Shown: piece after piece, positions 44,361 through 54,541 of the stretch
Position numbering within the stretch: the first letter of the stretch is position 1
Layout: each line of letters starts with the position of its first letter
DNA from: Lachnospiraceae bacterium
Lineage (GTDB): Bacteria; Bacillota; Clostridia; Lachnospirales; Lachnospiraceae
NCBI GenBank assembly: GCA_024684085.1
Contig: JAIKXM010000006.1
Location: 27,126 to 91,125, forward strand
Length of the DNA stretch: 64,000 nt
Direction: 5' to 3'
Made by a program: the position numbers and the translations under genes
Notes under the pieces: generated by a model
The model's database searches: none
What the model was told of the DNA's origin: nothing
Seen by the model: only the letters and a program-made list of their open reading frames with translations

Positions 44361-45431
44361 ATGGCAGATGTTGCATTGATCACAGGAATCACGGGTCAGG
44401 ACGGATCTTACCTGGCAGAGTTCCTGTTGGAAAAGGGATATGAAGTACACGGACTTATAAGGAGACTCAGTATATCCGGTACAGGAAGGATAGATCATAT
44501 TATTCGTAATAAAGAATATGAAGGCAGGTTTTTCCTTCATTATTCGGATACAACGGATTCAAGTTCTCTTATAAGGATAGTGGCGGAAGTGAAGCCGACT
44601 GAGGTATATAACCTGGCTGCGCAGTCGCACGTAGGTGTATCTTTTGATGTTCCCGAATATACGGCAGAAGCTACGGGTGTATCTACGCTTAAGATTCTTG
44701 AGGCTATTAGATTATACGGAGGTCCCTGCAAGTATTATCAGGCTTCCACATCTGAGCTCTTCGGTGGCATTCCCGAGACAGCGCCTCAGAGTGAGAAGAC
44801 ACCTCTTTATCCAAAGAGTCCATATGGCGTAGCCAAGCTCTATTCGTATTGGATAACTGTTAATTACAGGGAATCATATAATATGTTCGCTTGTAACGGT
44901 ATCCTCTTCAATCATGAATCTCCCAGAAGAGGAGAGCTGTTTGTAACCCGTAAGATCACTCTTGCCATAGCCAATATCCTCGCCGGTAAGCAGGAGAAGA
45001 TTTCTCTCGGTAATATGAATTCCAAGAGAGACTGGGGTTTTGCAGGAGATTATGTTAAGGGTATGTGGATGATGCTCCAGCAGGGTAAGCCTGATGATTA
45101 TGTTCTTGCTACCAATGAGACACATACCGTAAGACAGTTTGCCGAGAGAGCTTTTGCAGACTGTGGTATCACTATCCGTTGGGAAGGTGAGGGCTTGGAT
45201 GAGAAGGGTTATGATGCAGCTACAGGCCGTCTGCTTGTGGATGTTAATCCTGAGTTCTACAGGCCGGCTGAGGTTGAGTTCCTGTGGGGAGATCCTACCA
45301 AAGCAGAGAAGATCCTTGGATGGAAGAGAGATATTGATTTCGAAGGTCTTGTAGATATGATGATCGATGCCGACATGAAGGCGATCACGGGAATGAGTTG
45401 TAGCGAGTATATTGCTTCGCAGAGAAAATAA
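44361..45431 (+). CDS. gmd: GDP-mannose 4,6-dehydratase
   Basis: 356 aa short-chain dehydrogenase/reductase. [29 protein letters not shown] is the NADP-binding start, [12 protein letters not shown] and [10 protein letters not shown] hold the active site Thr/Glu and Tyr-xxx-Lys. First step from GDP-mannose to GDP-fucose, with fcl at 47.3 kb and manC at 48.3 kb. The stop and next start share an A (TAATG). Confidence 0.96.
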   Translation: MADVALITGITGQDGSYLAEFLLEKGYEVHGLIRRLSISGTGRIDHIIRNKEYEGRFFLHYSDTTDSSSLIRIVAEVKPTEVYNLAAQSHVGVSFDVPEYTAEATGVSTLKILEAIRLYGGPCKYYQASTSELFGGIPETAPQSEKTPLYPKSPYGVAKLYSYWITVNYRESYNMFACNGILFNHESPRRGELFVTRKITLAIANILAGKQEKISLGNMNSKRDWGFAGDYVKGMWMMLQQGKPDDYVLATNETHTVRQFAERAFADCGITIRWEGEGLDEKGYDAATGRLLVDVNPEFYRPAEVEFLWGDPTKAEKILGWKRDIDFEGLVDMMIDADMKAITGMSCSEYIASQRK

Positions 45432-47221
45432 TGTTAGAGATTATTGTAAGTTGGTTCGTTATTACGATAATTACATATAGTATTGGATATAGCGTGCTTC
45501 GACTTCCGGCGGTTATCAACCGCCGGGTAAGGTTGGAGCGCTTCTTTTTACCTTCGATGCTTGCGGGAATGATGGTATGTAACGTCTATGCGGAGGTCTA
45601 CAGCCTTTTTGACGGGGTCGGAATGCTGGCTTTTGTTATTATGTCAACCATAGCCATCATACTCCTCTTTATCAATCGAAGGAGAATAAAGGAAGATCTG
45701 TCGACAGCTTTTTCTGAGGCGCATCCTGTTTCCGTGATACTGAGGATCATACTTATCCTGCTTATCAGCTTCTGCAGTTCAACAGGATATATGCATTTTG
45801 ATACAGGCTTGTATCATGCTCAGGCTATCAGATGGATAGAGGAATACGGTGTTGTTCCGGGACTTGCCAATCTTGAATTAAGATTCGGTTATAACAGTTC
45901 GGAATTTGCTCTTAATGCTCTGTTTGGCTTCAAGTGGCTTCTGGGAAGATCCCTTCATACGACGGGCGGTTATCTTCTGATGGTGTCATGCATGATCGCG
46001 ATGGGTGTCGGCAATGCCTTCAAGCGTATCGCGTTTGGTGCCAAAGATAAGAAGATCGATATCAGATTAAGTGATCTTGTAAGGATAGGACTGATATTCT
46101 ATATATGTACCATACTCGGAGAGATCGTCTCTCCGGCTTCCGACTATTATGCGCTTCTGCTTGTCTTCGATATAGTCATATTGTGGCTTGATGCCACTTA
46201 TCTTCATGACGAGCTTGTCATATCGGAAGCTGAACTGATGGCGATGTACACCTTCCTGTCGGTACTGATACTGTATACTATTACCATTAAGCTTAGCGCG
46301 GGATTACTTGTTATACTGGCTGTAGAACCGGCATTAATGCTGATCCGTCACAAGAAGGTGAAGGGAATACTCATGGGAGTGGGTTCGGGGCTCATAGTGT
46401 TGATACCTCACCTCATTCGAAACGTGATAATATCGGGATGGATGCTGTATCCCGCTGTTTTTCCGGATATATTCAGTGTGGACTGGAAGGTTCCCAAGGG
46501 CGATGCGCAGTTCGACGCTGTTGAGATAGGTCTCTATGGCAGGGGCATCACCGATATGTCTCATATGTACGACCCCATCACTCAGTGGTTCGGTAACTGG
46601 TTCGGTGCTCTTAAGATGCTTGAGAAGGTCTGGGTCATCGGTTCTGCGGTTGCCGTGGTGGCAGGCCTTATCCTGCTTGTAGTGTTACTGATCAATGCCA
46701 TCAGGCTTAAGAAGGATGGAGAGCGCGATCTTCCGTCGCTGATGATCTTACCGGAATACTCGGTGGTATTCGTTACCATAGCATCCTGCGTGATATTCTG
46801 GTTCAGGTCGGCGCCTCTTGTAAGATACGGATATGCGTACCTTATCATACTTCCGATACTTGTATTCGGATACGTATTCATCCTGATAAGGGAGCTGATC
46901 GCGGAATACAGTGAGCGGTTAAAGAAGATAACAGGCCTGCTTGCAGCGGCAGTGGTTATGCTGTTTCTGTTATCCAAGGCATATGATATAATAGTACTTG
47001 TGGGATCTGAAGTGGATAACGGAACACTGTTGACACAGATGGATTACCCGAACGGAGCTGCGGAATGTTATGATGTGGACGGTCAGAATATATATATTGC
47101 CGTTGACAGAGGCCAGATCGGTTATTATAAGTTCCCCGCAACTTCGCTTATAAGAGATGATCTTCATCTGCGGGGAGACAGCCTCGAGGATGGATTCACC
47201 CGCAATAAGATTCGGGATTGA
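45431..47221 (+). CDS. Polytopic membrane protein, LIC_10190/GT-C-like
   Basis: 596 aa, about 13 membrane helices. HFDTGLYHAQAIRWIEEYGVVPGLANLELRFGYNSSEF lies in the first large loop and matches the conserved loop of LIC_10190-type proteins; the Asp of FDTGLYH sits where GT-C glycosyltransferases keep a catalytic acid. The C-terminal 70 residues are soluble. Probably transfers sugar from a lipid donor or modifies the polymer; unproven. It separates gmd from fcl. Confidence 0.7.
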   Translation: MLEIIVSWFVITIITYSIGYSVLRLPAVINRRVRLERFFLPSMLAGMMVCNVYAEVYSLFDGVGMLAFVIMSTIAIILLFINRRRIKEDLSTAFSEAHPVSVILRIILILLISFCSSTGYMHFDTGLYHAQAIRWIEEYGVVPGLANLELRFGYNSSEFALNALFGFKWLLGRSLHTTGGYLLMVSCMIAMGVGNAFKRIAFGAKDKKIDIRLSDLVRIGLIFYICTILGEIVSPASDYYALLLVFDIVILWLDATYLHDELVISEAELMAMYTFLSVLILYTITIKLSAGLLVILAVEPALMLIRHKKVKGILMGVGSGLIVLIPHLIRNVIISGWMLYPAVFPDIFSVDWKVPKGDAQFDAVEIGLYGRGITDMSHMYDPITQWFGNWFGALKMLEKVWVIGSAVAVVAGLILLVVLLINAIRLKKDGERDLPSLMILPEYSVVFVTIASCVIFWFRSAPLVRYGYAYLIILPILVFGYVFILIRELIAEYSERLKKITGLLAAAVVMLFLLSKAYDIIVLVGSEVDNGTLLTQMDYPNGAAECYDVDGQNIYIAVDRGQIGYYKFPATSLIRDDLHLRGDSLEDGFTRNKIRD

Positions 47222-47305
47222 GTGATAAGACTTTAGACCGGTCGGTAAGATTCAGGATTAAGGAATAAGATTCAGGAAGGAGGGTCCTCTAAGGACTTTT
47301 GAGAA

Positions 47306-48256
47306 ATGGCTAATTTGGAGAAAAATGATAAGATTTACGTTGCAGGTCACAGAGGCCTTGTAGGAAGTGCGATAGTAAGAGCCCTTAACAGAGCCGGCTA
47401 TACCAACATCGTCGGAAGAACACATTCAGAGCTTGATCTTATCGATCAGGCGGCTGTAAGAGAATTCTTCGAAGCTGAGAGACCTGAAGTGGTGGTACTT
47501 GCAGCGGCTAAGGTCGGTGGTATCAATGCCAATCAGACAGCTCCCGCTGAGTTCGCATACGAGAATATGCAGATACAGTGTAATGTTATCAAGTGCTGTC
47601 ATGACTATAAGGTTAAGAAGCTTCTTTTCCTTGGAAGTACCTGTATATATCCCAAGATGGCACCTCAGCCCATCCCCGAAGATGCACTGTTAACAGGTCC
47701 CCTTGAGACTACCAATGAGGCGTATGCCATTGCCAAGATATCGGGTCTTGAGATGTGTAAGTTCTTCAAGATGCAGTACGGTGATGACTTTATAAGCTGT
47801 ATGCCTACCAATCTGTACGGACCTTATGACAATTATGATCTGAGCGGAAGTCATGTAATGCCCGCACTTATTCGTAAGTTCCACGAAGCTAAGATCAACA
47901 ATTCACCTTCGGTTGAACTGTGGGGAACAGGTTCGCCGTTACGAGAGTTTTTGTATTCGGATGATATGGCTGATGCCTGTGTATATCTGCTTGAGCATTA
48001 TGACGGTCTTCAGCATGTTAATATCGGTACAGGTAAGGAAGTTACGATCAAACAGCTTGCTGAACTTGTCCGCACAACCGTAGGATATGAGGGCGAGATC
48101 GTATGGAACACCGATATGCCTGACGGAACACCAAGGAAGCTTACGGATGTTACCAAACTCCATGAATTAGGCTGGACACATAAGATCGAACTGGAAGAGG
48201 GCGTTAAGCTTGCTTATGACTGGTTCAGAGAGAATGTAGAGACAGCGAGATTATAG
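47306..48256 (+). CDS. fcl: GDP-L-fucose synthase
   Basis: 316 aa. [18 protein letters not shown] is the NADP site, [19 protein letters not shown] and [15 protein letters not shown] carry the Ser-Tyr-Lys centre. It epimerises and reduces the gmd product to GDP-L-fucose. The family length and end are normal. AGGAGG lies well upstream; the ATG is the family start. Confidence 0.96.
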   Translation: MANLEKNDKIYVAGHRGLVGSAIVRALNRAGYTNIVGRTHSELDLIDQAAVREFFEAERPEVVVLAAAKVGGINANQTAPAEFAYENMQIQCNVIKCCHDYKVKKLLFLGSTCIYPKMAPQPIPEDALLTGPLETTNEAYAIAKISGLEMCKFFKMQYGDDFISCMPTNLYGPYDNYDLSGSHVMPALIRKFHEAKINNSPSVELWGTGSPLREFLYSDDMADACVYLLEHYDGLQHVNIGTGKEVTIKQLAELVRTTVGYEGEIVWNTDMPDGTPRKLTDVTKLHELGWTHKIELEEGVKLAYDWFRENVETARL

Positions 48257-48284
48257 ATATTACCCGTGATCGGGAGAAAGTTAT

Positions 48285-48304
48285 AACTGACACATGTGTC
48301 AGTT
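48285..48304. promoter_or_regulatory. Perfect 20-bp palindrome directly before the manC ribosome site
   Basis: AACTGACACATGTGTCAGTT is a perfect palindrome whose centre is the TGACACNNGTGTCA motif. It ends one base before GGAGG of manC, so it can be an operator or an RNA hairpin beside the ribosome site. Confidence 0.65.
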
Positions 48305-48316
48305 GGAGGGTTACCA

Positions 48317-49390
48317 ATGAATACTTACGGAATCATTATGGCCGGCGGTGGCGGAACACGTTTCTGGCCCTTATCAAGAGCTGACAAACCCAAGCAGTTC
48401 CTCAATCTCTCAGGTGAGGATACCATGGTAAGAGAGACTGCTGTAAGGTTGGGTAAGATAACAGGAGAGGAGAATCTGTTCATTGTTACCAGCGCCGCTC
48501 ACAGAGATATGTCGATAGGGTATACAGAAGGTGTGGTCGATCCTTCCCATATATTAGGCGAGCCTGCTGCCCGTAATACTGCTGCCTGCATCGGATATGC
48601 CGCAATGGAGATCATTAAGAAATACGAAGACGGTATCATGGTGATCGCCCCTTCGGATCATTTTATCAAGGACGAAGAAGAATTCGTCAGAGTCATGAAG
48701 GAAGCTGTTAAGACTGCAGAAGAGACTTCCGCGCTTGTGACTGTTGGTATCAAGCCAACCTTTCCTTGTACGGGATATGGTTATATAAGGAATTCCGAGA
48801 CGGATTCGGATGTATATCGCAAAGTTGATGAATTTGTGGAGAAGCCTGATCTGGAGACTGCCGAGAGTTATGTGGATAGCGGATATTACGCATGGAACAG
48901 CGGGATGTTCGTATGGAAGGCATCGGTTATCCTGGGATATTTTGAGAAACTTCTTCCCGATATATATGATCATCTTAAGAAGATCGGTGATGCTATGGGA
49001 ACGCCCAAAGAGAAGGAGATAATAGAGGAGATCTATCCGTCTATCCCTAAGATATCCATCGATTATGGCATAATGGAGAGAGCAGATAACGTTCTTATGC
49101 TTGAGGGTGACTTCGGCTGGAATGATGTGGGAAGCTTTGATGCGCTTGAAGAAGTATACGGAACCGATGAGAACGGCAATGTCAATATGGCCAATTCCTT
49201 AATAGTAGATTCTCATGACAATGTTTTCTGTGGCCCTAAGGACAAGCTTATAGCAGCAATGGGCGTTGAGAATATTGTGGTAGTCACAACCGAAGACGGT
49301 GCGGTAATGGTATGTGACAAGAGAAGAGTTCAGGAGATTAGGAGATTCCCGGAGCTCCTTAAAGGAACAGATAATGAGAAGTTCATATAA
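48317..49390 (+). CDS. manC: Mannose-1-phosphate guanylyltransferase
   Basis: 357 aa. IIMAGGGGTRFWPLSRADKPKQFLNL is the nucleotidyltransferase signature, and FVEKPDLETAESYVDSGYYAWNSGMF is the sugar site. It makes GDP-mannose, the substrate for gmd. Only the GMP domain is present: the isomerase half of long ManC proteins is lacking. ATG 48317 follows GGAGGG; the track start 48296 runs into the palindrome. Confidence 0.96.
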   Translation: MNTYGIIMAGGGGTRFWPLSRADKPKQFLNLSGEDTMVRETAVRLGKITGEENLFIVTSAAHRDMSIGYTEGVVDPSHILGEPAARNTAACIGYAAMEIIKKYEDGIMVIAPSDHFIKDEEEFVRVMKEAVKTAEETSALVTVGIKPTFPCTGYGYIRNSETDSDVYRKVDEFVEKPDLETAESYVDSGYYAWNSGMFVWKASVILGYFEKLLPDIYDHLKKIGDAMGTPKEKEIIEEIYPSIPKISIDYGIMERADNVLMLEGDFGWNDVGSFDALEEVYGTDENGNVNMANSLIVDSHDNVFCGPKDKLIAAMGVENIVVVTTEDGAVMVCDKRRVQEIRRFPELLKGTDNEKFI

Positions 49391-49522
49391 GCGATAGAGG
49401 ATAAGATCCGTAAAAGTCCGTTAACTATAAATGTATTCTGATCAAAGTGATCTTCTTAAGAATACGGTATAGTGATGCGTTAAATGGACGTTGGTAAGCT
49501 TAAGACAGCGTAATCTGCTAAA

Positions 49523-49551
49523 TGGACTTAAATGAGCGTTTGTGATAGAAT
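49523..49551 (+). promoter_or_regulatory. Promoter giving a probably leaderless mRNA
   Basis: TGGACT, 17 bp, extended -10 TGATAGAAT (TAGAAT 49546-49551). The next gene's ATG starts seven bases after the -10, so transcription would start at the A of ATG. No ribosome site exists. Confidence 0.5.
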
Positions 49552-49557
49552 TTGCCT

Positions 49558-50607
49558 ATGAATATTTTAGGAATAACAGCTATCCTGGTCTTGCCGTATA
49601 TGGCCGGATATATTTTGAGATTTATATTTAATAGCAAAGAGACTAGTCAGATTGAGACATATCTGATTGGTTTCTTTTTTCTGTTTTTTCTTAACGGAAC
49701 ATCTCTTGCCATAGCGATCAGGCAGAATGCTACGATAGGGGATATGACTTTTATGATCAAAGCTATTGAGATCATAATCGCTGTCGCATCTGTAGTTGTA
49801 TTCGTTATGGGGCGGATGATGGGAAGAGGTAAGCCCTACAAGTATACTCTCGAACCCGAGTGGAAGAATGAAGAGAAGATAATGCTCTTAATTGTCTGTC
49901 TGCTGGCAGGTATCATAGCATTGAGGATAGTACTTCTTGCTTCATATGTTAGGGATGATGAATACCTCGGAATGATCAAGACTATCCTGAATACGGATAC
50001 TCTGTTCAAATACAATCCCATTACTTCGCAGATATCTGACATGGGTGTCATAGGTTCCAAGAAGATCATCACGCTTCCGATATATTACACATGTCTTATC
50101 AGGATATACGGGTTTGCTCCGGTGGATTTTCTTTATATACTTCTTACGATGCAGACTGTTGCCTGCATATTCTTCGTGTCGGTTATCCTTGCAAGACCGA
50201 TACTTAAGTCTCGTAAGAAGCTTCTGACTTATATCCTGTTTGTTGGATGCGTTATTCTGAGCGGTGACTATTTCAGTGGAGCGATATGTAAGAAGATCTT
50301 ATGGAACGGATATGCCGGTGATACGATAGTGGCATCTGTTATGTTAACCTACATACTCTTCGTGTTGACACGCTGGTACAGGCAGGAGAGGGGCGACGAT
50401 CTTCTGACCAAGCCCGATGAGGAGCAGGTGACATCGATTGGTAAGGCAGGCTGGTACAACAGATTCCTTAATCTTTTGCGGATATTACTGTGTACACTTG
50501 CTTCGCTTACCATGACGCGAGTGGCATCGGGAGTCTTGCTGATAATCATAGTAATAGGTGTGGGCAGCGTAGCCTGTACTCTTCGCTTTGGTAAGGAGGA
50601 GTTGTAG
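49558..50607 (+). CDS. Polytopic membrane protein, DUF6077-like
   Basis: 349 aa with about ten membrane helices. YVRDDEYLGMIKTILNTDTLFKYNPIT in the first large loop has the DD pair seen in GT-C-type transferases, and WNGYAGDTIVASVMLTYILF follows. A DUF6077-like family call is from memory and tentative. ATG 49558 is used; the track's TTG 49552 is less likely. It ends two bases before the next gene, which continues the same membrane topology. Confidence 0.55.
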   Translation: MNILGITAILVLPYMAGYILRFIFNSKETSQIETYLIGFFFLFFLNGTSLAIAIRQNATIGDMTFMIKAIEIIIAVASVVVFVMGRMMGRGKPYKYTLEPEWKNEEKIMLLIVCLLAGIIALRIVLLASYVRDDEYLGMIKTILNTDTLFKYNPITSQISDMGVIGSKKIITLPIYYTCLIRIYGFAPVDFLYILLTMQTVACIFFVSVILARPILKSRKKLLTYILFVGCVILSGDYFSGAICKKILWNGYAGDTIVASVMLTYILFVLTRWYRQERGDDLLTKPDEEQVTSIGKAGWYNRFLNLLRILLCTLASLTMTRVASGVLLIIIVIGVGSVACTLRFGKEEL

Positions 50608-50609
50608 AT

Positions 50610-51380
50610 ATGCTGCAGATAATCAATACAATGAGCAACTTCTTCGCGGGAAGCAAACAGGAAGGAAGCTATTTCCTGTTGCTGGCGATAAGTATATTCG
50701 CTCTTTACAAAATGGATAAGACTAAGAACCGCTGGTACATCCTGTACGTAGTGGCTCTGGTTCTTCTGGTAGTGGGTAATCCGTTGACGATATGGCTTTT
50801 GAGTCTTGTATTTCCGGCGGTTGCGGGATACAGCTTCGTTATACCGGTTCTTCCGATACTGATCTTTATTCCATATACGGCAACGGAGCTTCTGTTCACT
50901 TTAAAGACTTCGAAGGAGAGATATATCCTGACGGCGGTCCTGTTCATCTATGTTTCGCTCTGCGGTAATCTCTTCGGCACTTTTGGCGGTAATACGGTCA
51001 CGGCAGAGAATTACTATGACAGTGAGAAGAAGGAGATAGTCCGTTTCGTGGATGAGAAAGATCCGAAGCTTTTGCTGGGTGATACGACGATACTTCCTTT
51101 TATCGTAAGTTTCGGCGATAATGTACCCCTGCTGTACGGAGCAGACCTGTGGAAGCAGGATCTGGATCTGGGTTATATGGACGAGTATGATGAGGAGATC
51201 TACAGGATCTTCGATCTGATGCAGAATCCTGTCGTATATATGCCACAGATAGCTGATTTGGGCAATCTATACGGTTGTGATATAATAATAGTCGATAATT
51301 TTGAAGGACATAAGGCTGCCGAAGGTGAGTATACCCTTGGCCTTGAGACAGACCACTTCCTTGTCTACATGAAGAGGTGA
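50610..51380 (+). CDS. Membrane protein paired with the DUF6077-like protein
   Basis: 256 aa. Four to five helices (about 20-130) and then a soluble domain of about 115 residues (FVDEKDPKLLLGDTTILPFIV, GYMDEYDEEIYRIFDLMQNP, IIIVDNFEGHKAA). AAGGAGGAG lies within the end of the previous gene. I do not know the family. The arrangement (membrane part plus external soluble end) mirrors the C-terminal half of the LIC_10190-like protein, so the pair may be one GT-C-like enzyme in two chains. Confidence 0.6.
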   Translation: MLQIINTMSNFFAGSKQEGSYFLLLAISIFALYKMDKTKNRWYILYVVALVLLVVGNPLTIWLLSLVFPAVAGYSFVIPVLPILIFIPYTATELLFTLKTSKERYILTAVLFIYVSLCGNLFGTFGGNTVTAENYYDSEKKEIVRFVDEKDPKLLLGDTTILPFIVSFGDNVPLLYGADLWKQDLDLGYMDEYDEEIYRIFDLMQNPVVYMPQIADLGNLYGCDIIIVDNFEGHKAAEGEYTLGLETDHFLVYMKR

Positions 51381-51384
51381 GAAG

Positions 51385-52314
51385 ATGCTACTGAGTGTTA
51401 TAGTACCCTGCTACAACGAAGAAGAGAATGTCCCGCTGTTTTACGAGGAATTAATGAAGAACAGCGGTTTTTTCGAAGAGAAGGCTCTCGACGTTGAGGT
51501 AATATATATTGATGACGGTTCTTCCGACTCTACGGTGGAGGAAGTGAAGAAACTGCATGAGCGGGACGAGAGAGTTAAGCTGGTCTCTTTTTCGCGTAAT
51601 TTTGGTAAGGAAGCTGCAATATATGCGGGTTTTGAAAAATCATCCGGCGACTATGTTGTCATGATGGACGCAGATCTTCAAGATCCCCCGTCACTTCTGC
51701 CGGAACTGTTCGGATACGTGGAAGAGGGATATGATTCCGTTGCCACGAGGAGGGTGACCAGAAAGGGCGAACCCCCGATCAGGAGCTTCTTCGCAAGGCA
51801 GTTCTATAAGATAATGAATAAGATCAGCCGTACGGATATAGTGGACGGCGCAAGAGATTACAGGCTGATGACCAGACAGGTGGTAGACTCGATTCTGGCG
51901 CTTGGCGAGTATAACAGGTTCAGCAAGGGAATCTACGGCTGGGTTGGATTCAGGACCAAGTGGGTTGAGTTCGAGAATGTCGAGAGGATCAAGGGCGAGA
52001 CCAAGTGGAGCTTCTGGGGACTGGTACTCTATTCGCTTGAGGGTATCGTGGCCTTCAGTACCGCGCCTTTGGCACTGGCTTCTTTTATGGGTATTGTCTT
52101 CTGCCTGCTGGCTGTGGCTCTGATCGTGTTCATACTGATAAGATCAATATTCTGGACCGATCCGGTTGGCGGCTGGCCGTCGCTTGTATGTATAATATCG
52201 CTTGTAAGCGGTGTGCAGCTGCTCTGTCTTGGTATTCTCGGCCAGTATCTTGCCAAGACTTATCTTGAGGTTAAGAAGAGACCTATATATCTGAAGAAGG
52301 AAGAGATAGATTAA
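51385..52314 (+). CDS. Family 2 glycosyltransferase, DPM1/GtrB-like, membrane-bound
   Basis: 309 aa. VIVPCYNEEENVPLFYEEL starts the GT-A fold; IDDGSSDSTVEE and MMDADLQDPPSLLPEL carry the metal-binding acids; two C-terminal membrane helices (about 230-290). Such enzymes load glucose or a related sugar on undecaprenyl phosphate for use by GT-C transferases on the outer face, which fits the GT-C-like genes just upstream. GAGAAG precedes ATG. Confidence 0.9.
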   Translation: MLLSVIVPCYNEEENVPLFYEELMKNSGFFEEKALDVEVIYIDDGSSDSTVEEVKKLHERDERVKLVSFSRNFGKEAAIYAGFEKSSGDYVVMMDADLQDPPSLLPELFGYVEEGYDSVATRRVTRKGEPPIRSFFARQFYKIMNKISRTDIVDGARDYRLMTRQVVDSILALGEYNRFSKGIYGWVGFRTKWVEFENVERIKGETKWSFWGLVLYSLEGIVAFSTAPLALASFMGIVFCLLAVALIVFILIRSIFWTDPVGGWPSLVCIISLVSGVQLLCLGILGQYLAKTYLEVKKRPIYLKKEEID

Positions 52315-52317
52315 ATA

Positions 52318-53073
52318 GTGATCAGTATAATAGTTCCTGTCTATAATGCGGTCAACTACATAGAGACTACCATTGAGATGGTGTTGAAGCAGACCTTCAC
52401 CGATTGGGAGATGATCCTTGTGGATGATGATTCGAATGACGGCACAAGGGAGCTTCTGAAGAGATTAGAGGAAGAGAATGCCCTTGATGGCAGGATCAGG
52501 GTCGAATACCTCGATGGCAATAAGGCGCGTGCCGCAGGTGCGAGGAATAGAGGACTTGAGCTTGCGACAGGAAGATATATTGCCTTTCTTGATGCCGATG
52601 ATGTGTGGCTTGAGGATAAGCTTGAGACACAGCTTGCTTTCATGGAGGAGAAAGGTGCTGCTTTTTCATTCACCGCATATGAATTTGGTGATGAGGAGGC
52701 AAGAGGAACAGGTAAGATAGTTAATGTGCCGGATAAGATCACTTACAGGGAAGCTCTGTCAAGGACGGTAATTTTTACATCAACAACGATGTTTGATACT
52801 GAGCGGATGGATAAAGAACTGATCTTTATGCCGGATATAGCAAGTGAAGATACCGCAACATGGTGGAAGATACTTAAGAGCGGGATCACGGGTTACGGAC
52901 TGGGCAAAGCCCTCGTGATATACAGAAGACCTGCGAACTCTTTGTCTTCCAATAAGGCGAAGGCGGTTGTAAGGATATGGAATCTGTATCGCAAGGCGGA
53001 AGGCCTTGGCGTGATCGAGAGCGCGTATTACTTCTGCGGTTGGGCGGTAAGAGCGACATTTAGAAGATTATAG
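52318..53073 (+). CDS. Family 2 glycosyltransferase
   Basis: 251 aa, GT-A fold. SIIVPVYNAVNYIETTIEMVLKQTF, LVDDDSNDGTRELLKR and FLDADDVWLEDKLETQLAFM are the canonical motifs. The start is GTG three bases after the previous stop; an AAGGAAG sits inside the preceding gene. Acceptor and donor unknown. Confidence 0.9.
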   Translation: MISIIVPVYNAVNYIETTIEMVLKQTFTDWEMILVDDDSNDGTRELLKRLEEENALDGRIRVEYLDGNKARAAGARNRGLELATGRYIAFLDADDVWLEDKLETQLAFMEEKGAAFSFTAYEFGDEEARGTGKIVNVPDKITYREALSRTVIFTSTTMFDTERMDKELIFMPDIASEDTATWWKILKSGITGYGLGKALVIYRRPANSLSSNKAKAVVRIWNLYRKAEGLGVIESAYYFCGWAVRATFRRL

Positions 53074-53113
53074 ATTAGAGTCATTCTTTTTGATAAATAA
53101 CTCGGAGATTATT

Positions 53114-54484
53114 ATGAAACCTGCTGAGACTGTAAAAAGAACCGTGATCCTGTTATGGAGCCTCCTGGGAGTGCTGATCATGACAGGCATGTATATTTAT
53201 ACCTGGTATTTTGTCTACAATAATGTCGATCATAAGCTGGTATGGCACGTTAAGCTCTACCTTAAGGGTCATATCCTTATGGGTATCATCTATCTGGTAT
53301 TGTTGTTTTTCTTCGTAAGTACATTCGGAGGTATGAAGATAGGATATCTTAAGCCGATGGATGTCTTCTTCTCACAGCTATTCGGTATAGCGATAGTAGA
53401 TGCCATAAGCTACGGACAGATCTCGCTTATGGAGGTAAGACTTGTTAAGGCCTATCCGATGTGGCTCCTTCTTTTTGCACAGCTCATATTCTCGCTATGC
53501 TGGTGTCTGGCAGGCAATATGCTCTACAGGGTATTCTTCCCGCCGAGGAAGCTGCTGCTCATATACGGCGATCATGACACCGGTTCGATCAGGAGTAAGT
53601 TCGCAAGCCGTAAGGATAAGTATGATATAGTCGCACTTAAGTATATGTCCGAAGAGGGTATATACGACGATATGATAAGTTCCGAATATGACGGAGTCGT
53701 GCTCTGGGATGTACCGGCCACCGTTCGCAATAAGATGCTTAAGTACATGTATGCCCATAACATAAGAGTATATATGATGCCCAAGATCTCGGATGTTATC
53801 ATAAAGGGAAGCGATCCCCTTCATCTGTTCGACACACCCATCTATCTTACAAGGGAGTATTCGCTGAAGGTGGAGCAGAGATTCGCAAAGAGGTGTATAG
53901 ACATAGTCTGTGCTCTTTTACTCGCAGTACTTACCTCACCCATAATGCTGATAACGGCGATCGTGATCTTCTGCTACGACAGGGGCCCCGTGCTCTACAA
54001 GCAGGTCAGATGTACCATCAACGGCAGGCAGTTCAAGATAATGAAGTTCAGATCCATGCGCGTGGATGCCGAGAAGGACGGAGTTGCAAGACTTGCCACC
54101 AAGAACGATTCGAGGATAACGCCTATCGGACGATTTATTCGTGCGGTGAGGATAGACGAACTTCCCCAGTTGTTCAATATTTTAAAAGGAGATATGTCTT
54201 TCATTGGACCCCGTCCCGAGAGACCTGAGATAATCGAGCAGTATATCGAGGAGATTCCGGAGTTCGCTTTCAGAATGAAGGTGAAGGCGGGACTTGCCGG
54301 ATATGCGCAGGTGTATGGCAAGTATAATACCACACCTTATGACAAGCTCAAGCTCGACCTCTCATACATAGAGAATTACAGTGTATGGCTGGATCTTAAG
54401 CTCATGCTGTTGACACTTAAGATACTCTTCACCCCCGATGCTACAGAGGGCGTGGATGAAGACAAGACTACGGCAGCAGGCTGA
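53114..54484 (+). CDS. Polyprenyl-phosphate sugar phosphotransferase (initiating enzyme)
   Basis: 456 aa. Four or five N-terminal membrane helices (about 10-140), a Rossmann-like middle (LLIYGDHDTGSIRSKF) and a C-terminal bacterial sugar transferase domain with a re-entrant helix near 270 and FKIMKFRSMRVDAEKDG, DELPQLFNILKGDMSFIGPRPERPE. It puts the first sugar-phosphate on undecaprenyl phosphate, WcaJ/CpsE type. ATG 53114 has CGGAG upstream; TTG 53090 is rejected. Confidence 0.93.
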   Translation: MKPAETVKRTVILLWSLLGVLIMTGMYIYTWYFVYNNVDHKLVWHVKLYLKGHILMGIIYLVLLFFFVSTFGGMKIGYLKPMDVFFSQLFGIAIVDAISYGQISLMEVRLVKAYPMWLLLFAQLIFSLCWCLAGNMLYRVFFPPRKLLLIYGDHDTGSIRSKFASRKDKYDIVALKYMSEEGIYDDMISSEYDGVVLWDVPATVRNKMLKYMYAHNIRVYMMPKISDVIIKGSDPLHLFDTPIYLTREYSLKVEQRFAKRCIDIVCALLLAVLTSPIMLITAIVIFCYDRGPVLYKQVRCTINGRQFKIMKFRSMRVDAEKDGVARLATKNDSRITPIGRFIRAVRIDELPQLFNILKGDMSFIGPRPERPEIIEQYIEEIPEFAFRMKVKAGLAGYAQVYGKYNTTPYDKLKLDLSYIENYSVWLDLKLMLLTLKILFTPDATEGVDEDKTTAAG

Positions 54485-54541
54485 GTGCGAAGATCAGATG
54501 ACAGTGCTGTCGTCGACCACAATGACTAATGGAGATTGATG

